DNA from: Phaeodactylibacter luteus | GTDB lineage: Bacteria > Bacteroidota > Bacteroidia > Chitinophagales > Saprospiraceae | Direction: 5' to 3' | Length of the DNA: 33,210 nucleotides | Assembly (NCBI RefSeq): GCF_007993045.1 | Contig: NZ_VOOR01000053.1 | Coordinates: 1-33,210, forward strand | In this document: positions 7,839-15,697 of the stretch, piece after piece | Numbering within the stretch: position 1 is the first letter of the stretch | Layout of the letters: each line of letters opens with the position of its first letter | Translations under genes and position numbers: made by a program | Notes under the pieces: generated by a model | Seen by the model: the letters and a program-made list of their open reading frames with translations, nothing else | Database searches by the model: none | What the model was told of the DNA's origin: nothing

Positions 7839-8693
7839 TCATTCCGGAAACTTGACCCCGAGCTTGATCAGGGGTATGGGCAACACAAAGGGTACTTCAT
7901 CTAAGTAACTGATGAGCAGGCTGGCAGCAAAATCGAGCCGGTGCCCGAAAAACTGAACCCCAGGCAAAAAGGAGGCTCCTTCTACGATCGGCCCAAGCCA
8001 AAGCTCGCCATGTATGGCAAAACGCTCAGAAGTCCGCTTATGCCCAGACAGCATGAAAATGGGCGAGGGGAAAAACTCGCCCTCTTTGTACATATAGCTC
8101 AGCCCGGCCGTGATGTTGCTGTAGCGGTTGCCATGCGTGAGGCTGGCAAACGCAAAGCTATGTGTGAAGAAACCATCATAGCCGGGCAGCCGCATCAAGA
8201 ACGCTCCTGCCCCAAGGTATAGCTCATCTTCAATCAATGGCACCGTATACTTAGGGCTAATTGCGAATGTAGGCCCCTGATCTACAACAAGCAAAGTGGA
8301 TATGAGCTCGAAGCCCGCAGTGACCGACAGGCGGTCGGTAAGGCCATAAGCAAAGGTATTGACGCCCACCATCACGTTTTGGTAGTAAAGTTCTCCTTTG
8401 TTAAGGTTGAGCCCGTTCACTGGAGACAGCATATTGGTGTAGGCACCTGTAGAAGGGGCCCAAGGGCGGATATCCCGGACTTCCCGGATCAATGACCTGG
8501 GTATGGCGACATCTCTCCTGATGCCAATGGAGCGCAGTTTGATCTGGGCTGTATCTTCCTCCAAGATCAAGCCCTGAAAATAGCGTTCATCCGTGAGTGT
8601 TATGCCTTTTTCGAAACGGTAGGGGTACCCCGCTTGAGCGGCAGCGTAAAAGGAGGCGATGGCCAATAGCAACAAGCAACATATTTCTCTCAT
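7839..8693 (-). CDS. Predicted secreted outer-membrane beta-barrel-like protein
   Basis: This 284-residue protein has a signal peptide (residues 1-20, MREICCLLLLAIASFYAAAQ). Residues 25-75 hold a short domain in which a stimulus such as LTDERYFQGLILEEDTAQIK precedes IRRDVAIPRSLIREVRDIRP; this resembles the small SH3-like segments often found before Bacteroidota barrels. From residue about 95, alternating polar and aromatic strands (NVMVGVNTFAYGLTDRLSVTAGFELI and later) suggest an 8-12-stranded barrel ending in LIKLGVKF. I do not recognise a named family. It converges with the M3 peptidase and lies downstream of hutI on the same strand. The function is unknown. Confidence 0.7.
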   Translation of the reverse strand: MREICCLLLLAIASFYAAAQAGYPYRFEKGITLTDERYFQGLILEEDTAQIKLRSIGIRRDVAIPRSLIREVRDIRPWAPSTGAYTNMLSPVNGLNLNKGELYYQNVMVGVNTFAYGLTDRLSVTAGFELISTLLVVDQGPTFAISPKYTVPLIEDELYLGAGAFLMRLPGYDGFFTHSFAFASLTHGNRYSNITAGLSYMYKEGEFFPSPIFMLSGHKRTSERFAIHGELWLGPIVEGASFLPGVQFFGHRLDFAASLLISYLDEVPFVLPIPLIKLGVKFPE

Positions 8694-8785
8694 CAGCAGC
8701 TAAAAATTTATAGTTTCCTGGGCCACTGTAGCCCTCCTTGGGGTATTGCACTCAGCGTTGATGGGCGACGGCAGCGCTAACTGCC

Positions 8786-10048
8786 TCAAGCCATGGCCCA
8801 CCTTTTGTCTACTTTGAGCTGGCCATCAATGTAAACGCGCTGAACCAAGTCGCTGCCAAAAGCATAGGGCAGGTATTCCGGCCCAGGCACAGAGGGTGTC
8901 AGTATAAAGCTTGCCCGTTTGCCAGGAACAAGTGAGCCAAGCTCTTGGCCCAATTCCATAGCACTTGCACCGTTGATAGTAGCAGCCTGTATGGCTTCGC
9001 CGGGCAGCATACCGCACTTTAGGCAGGCCAGGGACAGCACAAACTGCATTTTGCCAGAAGGCGTAGAGCCCGGGTTGTAATCGGACGCCAAGGCTACAGG
9101 CAGCCCGGCATCTATCATACGGCGGGCAGGCTGATAGTGGCCGCCTATAAAGAAGGGCGCGCTCGGCAAAAGGGTTGGGATGGTATTGCCGGTTTTCAAA
9201 TATTCCACCTCTGCATCTGTCACCACCTCCAGGTGATCTACAGAAACGGCCCCCCGGTCCACACAGGCTTCAATGCAGCCTAAGCTGTTGAACTGATTGG
9301 TATGTACTTTTGCTTTGAGCCCATATTTGGCCCCCGCCTCAATAATCCTGACCGTTTCATCCACACTGTAAAAACCCTTTTCACAGAAAACGTCGATGTA
9401 ATCAGCCAGCCCCTCTCCTGCTATTAGCGGCAGCATTTCATCGATGACCAAACGCACATATGCCTCCCGGTTGTCACGGTAGGGCAGCGGCAGGGCGTGC
9501 GCCCCCAAGAAGGTAGCTTTTATAGGAATAGGCGATTGTTCTGCGAGGGCCCGTATCACGCGCAGCATCTTCAGCTCAGCCTCTACGCTTAGCCCATAGC
9601 CGCTTTTGATCTCGACCGCGCCGGTACCATAGCCAATGACCTCCTCCAACCGCTCCCAAGCTGCCTTGAAAAGGCTGGCTTCTGAGGCAGCCTGCAGCTT
9701 GCCCGCAGAGTTCAATATCCCGCCGCCCCGGCGCGCGATCTCTTCATAACTTAGCCCTTTGATACGGTCTACAAACTCATGCTCCCGGCTTTGTGCAAAA
9801 ACCAAGTGAGTGTGGGAGTCGCACCAAGTAGGCAGCACCATCCCCCCGTTTGCATCCACTACTTCCGTAGCACGGCTGGGGCAGGCCGACATTTCCCCTG
9901 TTGCCTTTACCAGGCCTCCCTCTGCGAGGAGCCATGCGTTTTCTTGCAAGGGGAGCTGGGAAAGCTGCCTGCCAGCGGCCCTGTCGCCAGGGATTCCTTC
10001 CGCCATTAACAGGTGCCCGATATTGGTGATCAGCAGTGAGCGCGCCAT
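8786..10048 (-). CDS. hutI: Imidazolonepropionase
   Basis: This 420-residue cytosolic amidohydrolase opens imidazolonepropionate to N-formimino-glutamate, the third step of histidine degradation. Metal ligands His79 and His81 (SHTHLVF), His249 (KVHTNQ) and Asp323 (ASDYNPG), together with VEIKSGYGL (145-153), FLGAHALP and His272 in VDHLE, are all intact. The open frame extends to 10135, but its first 29 residues look nothing like the family. The ATG at 10048 followed by ARSLLITNIGHLL is preferred. The other hut genes (hutH, hutU, a formiminoglutamase or ftcD) are not within the window, so the pathway is encoded elsewhere. A TTG-N20-TACCTTCA promoter candidate lies 37-67 bp upstream. Confidence 0.95.
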   Translation of the reverse strand: MARSLLITNIGHLLMAEGIPGDRAAGRQLSQLPLQENAWLLAEGGLVKATGEMSACPSRATEVVDANGGMVLPTWCDSHTHLVFAQSREHEFVDRIKGLSYEEIARRGGGILNSAGKLQAASEASLFKAAWERLEEVIGYGTGAVEIKSGYGLSVEAELKMLRVIRALAEQSPIPIKATFLGAHALPLPYRDNREAYVRLVIDEMLPLIAGEGLADYIDVFCEKGFYSVDETVRIIEAGAKYGLKAKVHTNQFNSLGCIEACVDRGAVSVDHLEVVTDAEVEYLKTGNTIPTLLPSAPFFIGGHYQPARRMIDAGLPVALASDYNPGSTPSGKMQFVLSLACLKCGMLPGEAIQAATINGASAMELGQELGSLVPGKRASFILTPSVPGPEYLPYAFGSDLVQRVYIDGQLKVDKRWAMA

Positions 10049-10084
10049 AAGTTGAATGGTTTTCGTTTTGAAAGGGCTTGTGGG

Positions 10085-10115
10085 TGAAGGTAAGGAAAGC
10101 CAGTCTTTTGAACAA
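10085..10115 (-). promoter_or_regulatory. Possible promoter for hutI
   Basis: On the minus strand, TTG (10115-10113), 20 bp, then TACCTTCA (10092-10085) fit the Bacteroidota spacing. The -7 element deviates from TAnnTTTG at two positions. Confidence 0.35.
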
Positions 10116-10138
10116 TCCCCATCTGAGCTGTACACGCC

Positions 10139-10173
10139 AAAAGGGCTATAACCTTGTGCAAGCTATAGCCCTT
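10139..10173 (-). terminator. Intrinsic terminator after the thioredoxin/SPOR gene
   Basis: AAGGGCTATA and TATAGCCCTT pair over 10 bp, with an inner CTTG/CAAG extension and a 2-nt tip. On the minus strand the stem is followed by a short T-run (TTTT). It lies 46 bp after the stop of the gene ending at 10219 and separates it from hutI. Confidence 0.8.
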
Positions 10174-10218
10174 CCATACCTCATTTTGTATGCTTAGCGC
10201 TTGTTTGGAGCGGTACTG

Positions 10219-11139
10219 TTATTTGCCCATTATATTGATAAAGGCGTCCTTATAAATATTGCGCACTTGGGCCTGATGGGCAGCAGCTTGCGCCTTGTAC
10301 TGGAACTCACCGGAACACAAGCGATAGTACACCTGCCCTTGTTTGTTTTTGAAGGCAACGACCGTCCCTTTCTCAGTGCTCTGCCGTTCGAGCTGCATTT
10401 TGGCTGCAACTGCATTATCATAAGAAGAGAATGTCCCTACCTGAACGGTATAATAGGGGGCCGTAGAGCGGGAAACGGCCTGTTCCTCCGCTGCCTGCGA
10501 TGCCGTTTGATACGCCGGGGGAAGCAATGCTGCGACCTCCTCACGGGCAGTAGCAACAGGCGGGGAATAAGCCTGCGGGCGAGCAGCAACCCGTTGCGGG
10601 CGCGCAGCCTGATTAGGTACTAGCCGGGGGCGGCGTATCTTGACCACCGCTTTAGGGCTAGGGAGCACGTAGGAGACCGTCCGTACAGGCACAGAAGGGG
10701 CAAAAGCTTTTGCTTTTTGGTTCGCAGCAGTATTGTACTCTTTCAAGGCGCTCAGCAGCTCGTGGGCAGGCACTGTGCCTTTGTGGCGGCCCAGCAATTG
10801 CCCCGAAGAAGAAAAAACCAATATGGTCGGAAGCTGTGTCACCTCATATTTGTACTGTAGCTGCATACCATTTGGCTGGCTTACATCAATCTTTGCAGCC
10901 AAATACTCGCTTCTGATGTATTGTACGAGGGGTACGTCATTAAAGGTGTAGTGATCCATCCACTCGCAGGTAGCCACCTCTTCGGCCATGAAGGTCAGGA
11001 AGTACAGCTTACCTTCTTGAGCAGCCCGGCGCTGTACATCGGCAAGTTCTCCGGAAATGAACGGGATAGGGTCTGCAGGGCTTGCTTGCAGGTTGAACCC
11101 AGCTAGCAAACTCACTGCAAGGAGCAGGTAGTTTTTCAT
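10219..11139 (-). CDS. Secreted thioredoxin-fold protein with C-terminal SPOR domain
   Basis: This predicted 306-residue envelope protein starts at the ATG at 11139, chosen because a clean signal peptide follows (MKNYLLLAVSLLAGFNLQAS). Residues 28-140 have the thioredoxin-like layout of the Thioredoxin_7/DUF255 type: KLYFLTFMAEEVATCEWMDH, then a cis-proline-like QLPTIL (Pro104) and LVFSSSGQLLGRHKG. Only one cysteine (Cys58) is in the redox position (CEWM), so a dithiol CxxC reaction is not possible. Residues about 150-230 are a proline/alanine/arginine-rich linker. Residues about 232-303 form a SPOR domain (YYTVQVGTFSSYDNAVAAKM, YYRLCSGEF), which in other proteins binds denuded septal peptidoglycan. 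The fusion suggests a cell-wall-localised chaperone or scaffold; this is inference. It has its own terminator. Confidence 0.75.
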   Translation of the reverse strand: MKNYLLLAVSLLAGFNLQASPADPIPFISGELADVQRRAAQEGKLYFLTFMAEEVATCEWMDHYTFNDVPLVQYIRSEYLAAKIDVSQPNGMQLQYKYEVTQLPTILVFSSSGQLLGRHKGTVPAHELLSALKEYNTAANQKAKAFAPSVPVRTVSYVLPSPKAVVKIRRPRLVPNQAARPQRVAARPQAYSPPVATAREEVAALLPPAYQTASQAAEEQAVSRSTAPYYTVQVGTFSSYDNAVAAKMQLERQSTEKGTVVAFKNKQGQVYYRLCSGEFQYKAQAAAHQAQVRNIYKDAFINIMGK

Positions 11140-11168
11140 GGGATTAATCGGTTTCTGGCGCTTGACAA

Positions 11169-11189
11169 CAAAGGAGGCATACTCCTTTG
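11169..11189 (-). promoter_or_regulatory. Hairpin in the leader of the thioredoxin/SPOR gene
   Basis: CAAAGGAG and CTCCTTTG pair perfectly over 8 bp with a 5-nt loop, 30 bp upstream of the start at 11139. A G7 run follows on the plus strand. A leader structure or operator is possible, but nothing decides between them. Confidence 0.35.
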
Positions 11190-11256
11190 GGGGGGTAGTT
11201 TTTGTGTGCATAGTTTGGTACGGAGTTTTGTTGAAAAAAGTTTCAAAAACACTCGT

Positions 11257-11284
11257 ACACAATTACGCATGTGCGTATGTGTGT
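11257..11284. promoter_or_regulatory. 28-bp imperfect palindrome upstream of the thioredoxin/SPOR gene
   Basis: The centre TACGCA-TG-TGCGTA is flanked after two unpaired bases by ACACA on the left and TGTGT on the right. It lies about 120-145 bp upstream of the start at 11139, a plausible operator position. No factor can be assigned. Confidence 0.4.
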
Positions 11285-11343
11285 AGCTCTCTTGTTTGCC
11301 TGCACCTGCTTATCGGGTTAAAAATTAAGCGAGCAAGGCATTT

Positions 11344-11500
11344 CATCATCAACGTACGTGAATGATGCTGTGTTCGGGTTATTGTTTGCGGAGGGCCGCA
11401 GTTTTCTCAGTGCGTAAAAGGAGCTTGTTGTATCGTTAGCCGGGTTTCCCGGAAATGCTAAAGGGCTTTAGCATGGCTCACGTTGTTCGGGCAGAGCCAT
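11344..11500. ncRNA. Cluster of five consecutive hairpins, possible structured RNA or DNA
   Basis: Five inverted repeats follow one another: 11344-11367 (CATCAT around ACGTACGT to ATGATG), 11387-11400 (TGCGG/CCGCA), 11440-11452 (CCGGG/CCCGG), 11455-11474 (ATGCTAAA/TTTAGCAT) and 11473-11500 (ATGGCTC/GAGCCAT). No reading frame of note covers them. They sit in the 725-bp gene-free stretch 11140-11864, together with the palindrome at 11257 and repeat copy C. The ncRNA label is tentative and the strand is unknown. Confidence 0.3.
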
Positions 11501-11637
11501 TGTAGTAATGCAAACCAAAGATAAGCAGTCTTTGAAAGAAATTCAAGGTGGGGATTGAATTATAAGCTGCCCAGTCCGGAATTTATCGCTGCGCTGCCCG
11601 CACAGGAAGGCATTGTCTGTTATTTCATTGTACTACT

Positions 11638-11785
11638 GGGCCGCCAGCCAGGTTGCCGTTTTTTAGGCCTGCCCCTGCACAATGTGAGGGGGCCTCCCCC
11701 TGCCTATCGGCATGGGGCCGCTATGCTACGGGGCTCGCTCTTCGCTCGGCCCTGCCGGGCTTACACCCCTTCGCAGCGCTAGTCC
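11638..11785 (+). repeat. Dispersed structured intergenic repeat, copy C
   Basis: The copy starts at GGGCCGCCAGCCAGGTTGCC, a diverged version of the left end seen in copies A and D. It continues through a first GC hairpin, the CCCCCTGCC-TATC-GGCATGGGG stem (one mismatch), and the core from CGCTATGCTACGGGG to TCGCAGCGCTAGTCC. Compared with copies A and B it lacks one base after GGGCTT, so the core is not a conserved coding frame. Confidence 0.8.
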
Positions 11786-11864
11786 GGTGACAGCACAAAG
11801 CAGATAGGGGGGCTGAGCCCCTGCCTGATAAAATATACGGCTACAAAAAAAACGGGCCACTGCG

Positions 11865-12404
11865 CTAGCTTTCCGGAGCGGAAGGCTTTTTGAACTTGCA
11901 GGCCACAAAGTCGATCAGCGAACGGTGGTGCTCGAGCAGCTCAGAGGATGCTTCGAAGAGCTCTTCGAACTTCATACAAGCCATTTGATAGGGCTTGTCG
12001 CCTTTCACCTCAGCTGCGGTGGCGCGTGCCTTATACTCAAAGCAAGTATGTATGCTCTTTATCACCTGCTGCAGCTCGGCTGCCCGGGCTTCAAACTGCT
12101 CCATCAGCTCGAGCTCGTTGGAGGAAAGCTCCTGAAAGTTTTGTGCCGAGGCATGTAGGTTCTCACTTTCGCTAAGGTCCTTCTGGGTCAAGTCGATAAT
12201 GGATACGCCAAAAAGGTTGGACAGCTTGAGCAGGTTGCAGATTTTCGGTTCTGCAGAGCCATTTTCGTAGGAAGCAATATTCCCCCGGTTGAGCCCAATA
12301 CGACCGCCGAGCTCTTCCTGACTCAGTTTAAGCTGCTTGCGCAAAAACCGGATGTTCTGATGCAGGAAGATGTCCTGTTTCTCTTGTTTCGTGATCAAAC
12401 TCAT
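11865..12404 (-). CDS. XRE-family helix-turn-helix transcriptional regulator
   Basis: This 179-residue protein has a Cro/C1-type HTH at residues about 12-66 (IRFLRKQLKLSQEELGGRIG, then NRGNIASYENGSAEPKICNLLKL). It is followed by a mostly helical, probably coiled region (about 80-170) rich in Glu and Leu. No peptidase or ligand-binding motif is visible in the C-terminal half. The ATG at 12404 gives the HTH a normal N-terminus; the open frame extends 14 codons further without resemblance. It is divergent from the ECF sigma factor at 12739, and the 334-bp gap holds two inverted repeats and a promoter, so regulation of that gene and of itself is a reasonable inference. Confidence 0.85.
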   Translation of the reverse strand: MSLITKQEKQDIFLHQNIRFLRKQLKLSQEELGGRIGLNRGNIASYENGSAEPKICNLLKLSNLFGVSIIDLTQKDLSESENLHASAQNFQELSSNELELMEQFEARAAELQQVIKSIHTCFEYKARATAAEVKGDKPYQMACMKFEELFEASSELLEHHRSLIDFVACKFKKPSAPES

Positions 12405-12553
12405 AAACAGATGGTCCTTTAAATTCAGGCCCGGCACCTGGCCCAAACGTTAGCCCGTTCAAATGATGCATAGTGGCCAAGGGAAGCTGCTTCGTCTAAT
12501 AATCGTGCAACTCCCGATAAAATTCCTTTTCTTTATTTACAAATCAGGGTGAG

Positions 12554-12568
12554 CAAGGTTTAACCTTG
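12554..12568. promoter_or_regulatory. Inverted repeat CAAGGTT-T-AACCTTG, candidate operator
   Basis: This 15-bp near-perfect palindrome has 7-bp arms and lies in the divergent gap between the XRE regulator and the ECF sigma gene. Its size is typical of dimeric HTH operators. No other copy was noticed in the window. Confidence 0.4.
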
Positions 12569-12611
12569 TTAAGATTTTTAACAATTAGCACCTAAAATGC
12601 CACTATACTGT

Positions 12612-12638
12612 CAAAACCCGAACACATAAAAGGTTTTG
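12612..12638. promoter_or_regulatory. Inverted repeat CAAAACC-N13-GGTTTTG, candidate operator upstream of the sigma promoter
   Basis: Two perfect 7-bp arms are separated by 13 bp and end 22 bp before the -33 element at 12661. This is where an activator or repressor of the ECF sigma gene would bind. The regulator is unknown; the adjacent XRE protein is the obvious candidate. Confidence 0.4.
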
Positions 12639-12660
12639 GCTGCTCAAAGGGAAATTATTT

Positions 12661-12691
12661 TTGCAAAATTGATGTTCAAACTGTAGATTTG
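12661..12691 (+). promoter_or_regulatory. Predicted Bacteroidota promoter for the ECF sigma gene
   Basis: TTG (12661-12663), exactly 20 bp, then TAGATTTG (12684-12691) match the TTTG/TAnnTTTG consensus. This gives a leader of about 40 nt before the ATG at 12739. The surrounding sequence is AT-rich, unlike the coding DNA. Confidence 0.65.
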
Positions 12692-12738
12692 TAAATAATA
12701 ATTACATCGCCTGTTTCTTCAAATATCAATCACCGACT

Positions 12739-13266
12739 ATGACATATACAGTGCAAAATCAGATTCAAGAACAGCTTGACGGCATCAGCGGTTCACTTCG
12801 GGCTTTCTCCCTGAAGCTGACCGGCAACCCCGTCGATGCGGAAGACCTGTACCAGGATACTGCAGTCCGTATTATCACTAATGCAGATAAATACCGTCAG
12901 GGCACTAATTTCAAGGCATGGGCGGTGACCATTATGCGCAACATCTTCATCAACAACTACCGCAAGAAGGTGCGCCGCAATATGATCATCGATCAAACGC
13001 CAAACAATTACTACCTGAACTCTGGGGATAAAGTAGTGGAAAACGACGGAGAGAACAACGTAGCTTACAAGGAGCTCATGACTATGGTCAACTCTTTGCC
13101 GGAAGATTTCTGCCGCCCCTTCATGATGGCGTATCAAGGTTACAAATACGACGAGATTGCCGAACAGCTTGGCTCCCCTCTTGGCACCATCAAGAGCCGG
13201 ATTTTCTTCGCGCGCAAGAAGCTGCAAAAAATGTACGCAGAAGCGCACAAGGAACGCCGGGCTTAA
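12739..13266 (+). CDS. RNA polymerase sigma factor, ECF (sigma-70 family)
   Basis: This 175-residue protein has region 2 at about 18-90 (LRAFSLKLTGNPVDAEDLYQDTAVRI, then NFKAWAVTIMRNIFINNYRK) and region 4 at about 112-165 (LPEDFCRPFMMAYQGYKYDEIAEQLGSPLGTIKSR, shown in part). The length fits a minimal ECF factor. No anti-sigma factor gene is adjacent. The next plus-strand gene is a SPOR-domain subtilase 437 bp away, behind a strong terminator. Regulation is probably transcriptional, through the divergent XRE protein. The family is certain; its regulon is unknown. Confidence 0.93.
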   Translation: MTYTVQNQIQEQLDGISGSLRAFSLKLTGNPVDAEDLYQDTAVRIITNADKYRQGTNFKAWAVTIMRNIFINNYRKKVRRNMIIDQTPNNYYLNSGDKVVENDGENNVAYKELMTMVNSLPEDFCRPFMMAYQGYKYDEIAEQLGSPLGTIKSRIFFARKKLQKMYAEAHKERRA

Positions 13267-13309
13267 CGGCCTGTTCAAAAAACGTTCAGCTCTCTAGCAG
13301 CTGTGCTTT

Positions 13310-13342
13310 AAAAAGCGCTGTGCCCAACCCACAGCGCTTTTT
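13310..13342 (+). terminator. Intrinsic terminator of the ECF sigma gene
   Basis: AAAAAGCGCTGTG and CACAGCGCTTTTT pair perfectly over 13 bp with a 7-nt loop and a run of T. The A-run on the other side makes it bidirectional. The following stretch 13343-13703 (361 bp) holds no gene, promoter match or repeat copy that I can support. Confidence 0.92.
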
Positions 13343-13703
13343 TATTGCCCCTCCCCAAAATGGCAGCCCCGGCTAGCGTCCTCTGCCCCCCCTATGCCTA
13401 TCCTGCCGCAGGCGCCGGCCTTTGCTGCCACTTCGGCTGCACAGCTAAAAGGGCATAGCTCATCCAAGCCCCCCTCGGCACCACTTTGGGCAACCATAGG
13501 CACAGATGTTTTTTAGGCACAATTGGCTATTGAAGCGCTGCTTAAAGATGCCGGCAACGACAGATTCGTTATATTGCTAAGCCGGGCGGGCACACTACAA
13601 GGCTGCCCCCCAACGTTGTCAACACAGCTACTGCCCCTCTTATCGGGGCAAACCCAAGAAAACGGGCCAGCCCTAATCTTTAAACGATCCGGAAAATCAA
13701 CTT

Positions 13704-15632
13704 ATGAGCAACCTGAAAATCCGTAACGGCAAAAACGAGCTTTCCCTAAAAAAGAGCAAGTCGTTGGTCGGCCTGCGCACACAAACAGACAAAGCTGCCG
13801 CTGACGCCCCTTTTGTGCAAGAGGAGCTGCTGCAAAACCTTGGCGGCTTCAATATCGTCAAGCTGAGCAAGGAGGAAGGAAAGGATATCGACCAACAGCT
13901 CGATGAAGTCAGGGAGCGGCAGGAAGTGGAGGTGGGCACCCACGTCTACTATGCAGAAGGCAGCGACAAGCCCTTGGTCGCTACTGGCGAGCTCTATATC
14001 ACCTTTGCAGCCGGCACAGAACCAGCGGAACAGCAAATTGCGCTGGAGGAGTTCAAGCTAGAGCTCGTTGAACGGCGTACCCCCACCCGCCTGATCGCAA
14101 GGGTCACGGCAGGTTCGCCCAACCCCTTGAAGGTCGCTCACCTGCTGCAGCAGAGCTCGCTGGTCAAAGTGGCAGAGCCCGACCTCGACACCCTGCTTGA
14201 TGAGTACGAATACCAAGACCCTGCCGACGAGCTCGTGCCCCAACAGTGGCATTTGCGCAATGCAGGCTACATCCCCGGTGCCAACTACCGCCTGCGGCAA
14301 GGGGCGGACGCCAAAATTTTTGATGCCTGGCGCCGCCTCAATGGCATGGGCTCCGACCGCATCAATATCGCAATTATCGATAACGGCTTCGACTTGAGCC
14401 ACCCTGACCTGCGCACTAAAGTCTTCCGCCCCTTCGACTTATGGACACAATCCTCCAATATGTCGCAGGGGGATGCACGGTTTACGCACGGCACCCCCTG
14501 TGCCAGCGTTGCGCTTGCCATATCCAATGGCCGGGGCATTGTAGGCGCAGCGCCCAATGCCCGCTTTATGCCGGTCAACGGCACTTCCTTCAGCAACCGG
14601 GCCACTGAGCAGATGTTCGACTACTGCGTGAAGAACGGCGCAGACATCATCAGCTGCAGCTGGGGCACTACCGACCCCAAATTCAGCCTGGGGCCTATCA
14701 AGGAAGCTGCTATTGCCCGTGCAGCCCGGGAAGGGCGGGGCGGCAAAGGCGCCATTATCCTCTTTGCTGCAGGCAACGATGACTTGGACTACCTCAACTT
14801 CTATGCTGCCCATCCGGATGTGATCGCTGTGGGCGCTACGACAAGCAAGGATACCCATGCGAGCTATTCTAACCGGGGCCGGGAGCTCGATATCTGCGCC
14901 CCTTCCAATGGCGATTGGCCCATACTTGCTGCACGGGCTTCGTGGGACCCTGGCATCACTTGGGAATCGGGCGTGTACAAATATTACCGGGACGGGCGCG
15001 ACCGGGGGCCTCACTACAAACACTTCGGGGGCACCTCAAGCTCCACACCCTTAGTGGCGGGCATCTGTGCGCTAATGCTTTCTGCCAACCCCGACCTCAC
15101 AGCGAGGGAGGTCAAGGAGATCCTACGGTCTACAGCAGACAAAATTGGCTCCCCCTCCGAATACACGAACGGGCGCTCGCTCAAGTATGGCTACGGAAGG
15201 GTGAATGCAGACCGGGCAGTGGCCGAAGCGCTCAGGCGGAAAGACCGGGCTGCTGCGCCTACAGTGCCTGCTGCCACCGTCGGCGCCCCCTCTTCCGGGC
15301 CAGCGCAGCCATCAGCGGCAGCACCTGCGGGGGGTATAAGCTCAAATGGGCAGGGGCTTTTCCGCTTTAGCGTAAAAGCTCAGCTGGCCCAAGGGTGGGG
15401 CGTGCAGGTAGGTGTATTTGGCGACTACAGCAACGTCCTTGTGCAGGCCGAAAAATTGGAGCGTATGTTCCGGCAGCCGGTCATTGTGCGTATCATGGAG
15501 CTGAACGGCCGGACGGTATACAAAGTAGCGATAGGCGCTTTTGCACGCTTTGATGAAGCAAAACAGCTCAACGAACGGGTAAAAGCAGAGCTCGGGATCA
15601 GCGCTTTCCCCGCAGATCTGTCGAAAGTTTGA
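13704..15632 (+). CDS. S8 family (subtilisin-like) serine peptidase with C-terminal SPOR domain
   Basis: This 642-residue protein has the catalytic triad Asp226 (IAIIDNGFDLSHPDL), His262 (FTHGTPCASVA) and Ser445 (GGTSSSTPLVAG), with oxyanion Asn358 (FAAGNDD). Residues 1-200 form an N-terminal region beginning IRNGKNELSLKKSKSLVGL, including an inhibitor-like alpha/beta segment (GELYITFAAGTEPAEQQIAL). Residues about 515-550 are a Pro/Ala/Ser linker, and 553-640 are a SPOR domain (GWGVQVGVFGDYSNVLVQAE, VYKVAIGAFARFDEAKQL). No Sec signal peptide or lipobox is visible, which is odd because SPOR domains act in the periplasm. An upstream start restoring a signal was not found. A hairpin terminator follows. 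It could be intracellular, or use an atypical export route. Confidence 0.88.
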   Translation: MSNLKIRNGKNELSLKKSKSLVGLRTQTDKAAADAPFVQEELLQNLGGFNIVKLSKEEGKDIDQQLDEVRERQEVEVGTHVYYAEGSDKPLVATGELYITFAAGTEPAEQQIALEEFKLELVERRTPTRLIARVTAGSPNPLKVAHLLQQSSLVKVAEPDLDTLLDEYEYQDPADELVPQQWHLRNAGYIPGANYRLRQGADAKIFDAWRRLNGMGSDRINIAIIDNGFDLSHPDLRTKVFRPFDLWTQSSNMSQGDARFTHGTPCASVALAISNGRGIVGAAPNARFMPVNGTSFSNRATEQMFDYCVKNGADIISCSWGTTDPKFSLGPIKEAAIARAAREGRGGKGAIILFAAGNDDLDYLNFYAAHPDVIAVGATTSKDTHASYSNRGRELDICAPSNGDWPILAARASWDPGITWESGVYKYYRDGRDRGPHYKHFGGTSSSTPLVAGICALMLSANPDLTAREVKEILRSTADKIGSPSEYTNGRSLKYGYGRVNADRAVAEALRRKDRAAAPTVPAATVGAPSSGPAQPSAAAPAGGISSNGQGLFRFSVKAQLAQGWGVQVGVFGDYSNVLVQAEKLERMFRQPVIVRIMELNGRTVYKVAIGAFARFDEAKQLNERVKAELGISAFPADLSKV

Positions 15633-15647
15633 GGCTTCATCGCTTAG

Positions 15648-15678
15648 GTTGGTGCCCGGCTTTCAGCCAGGCACCAAC
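15648..15678 (+). terminator. Hairpin between the convergent subtilase and hemB genes
   Basis: GTTGGTGCC and GGCACCAAC form a 9-bp stem with an inner GGCT/AGCC extension. There is no long T-run on either side, so it is a probable bidirectional terminator but not a textbook one. Confidence 0.6.
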
Positions 15679-15697
15679 GGCCAACTTTCTGCGCCCT

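Noticed and set aside
8786-10048. Histidine utilisation (hut) operon.
   Set aside because: Only hutI is present; neither neighbour belongs to the pathway.
13523-13726. Open frame of 67 codons before the subtilase gene.
   Set aside because: It starts at a TTG, overlaps the subtilase start in another frame, has no family resemblance and reads like non-coding DNA.
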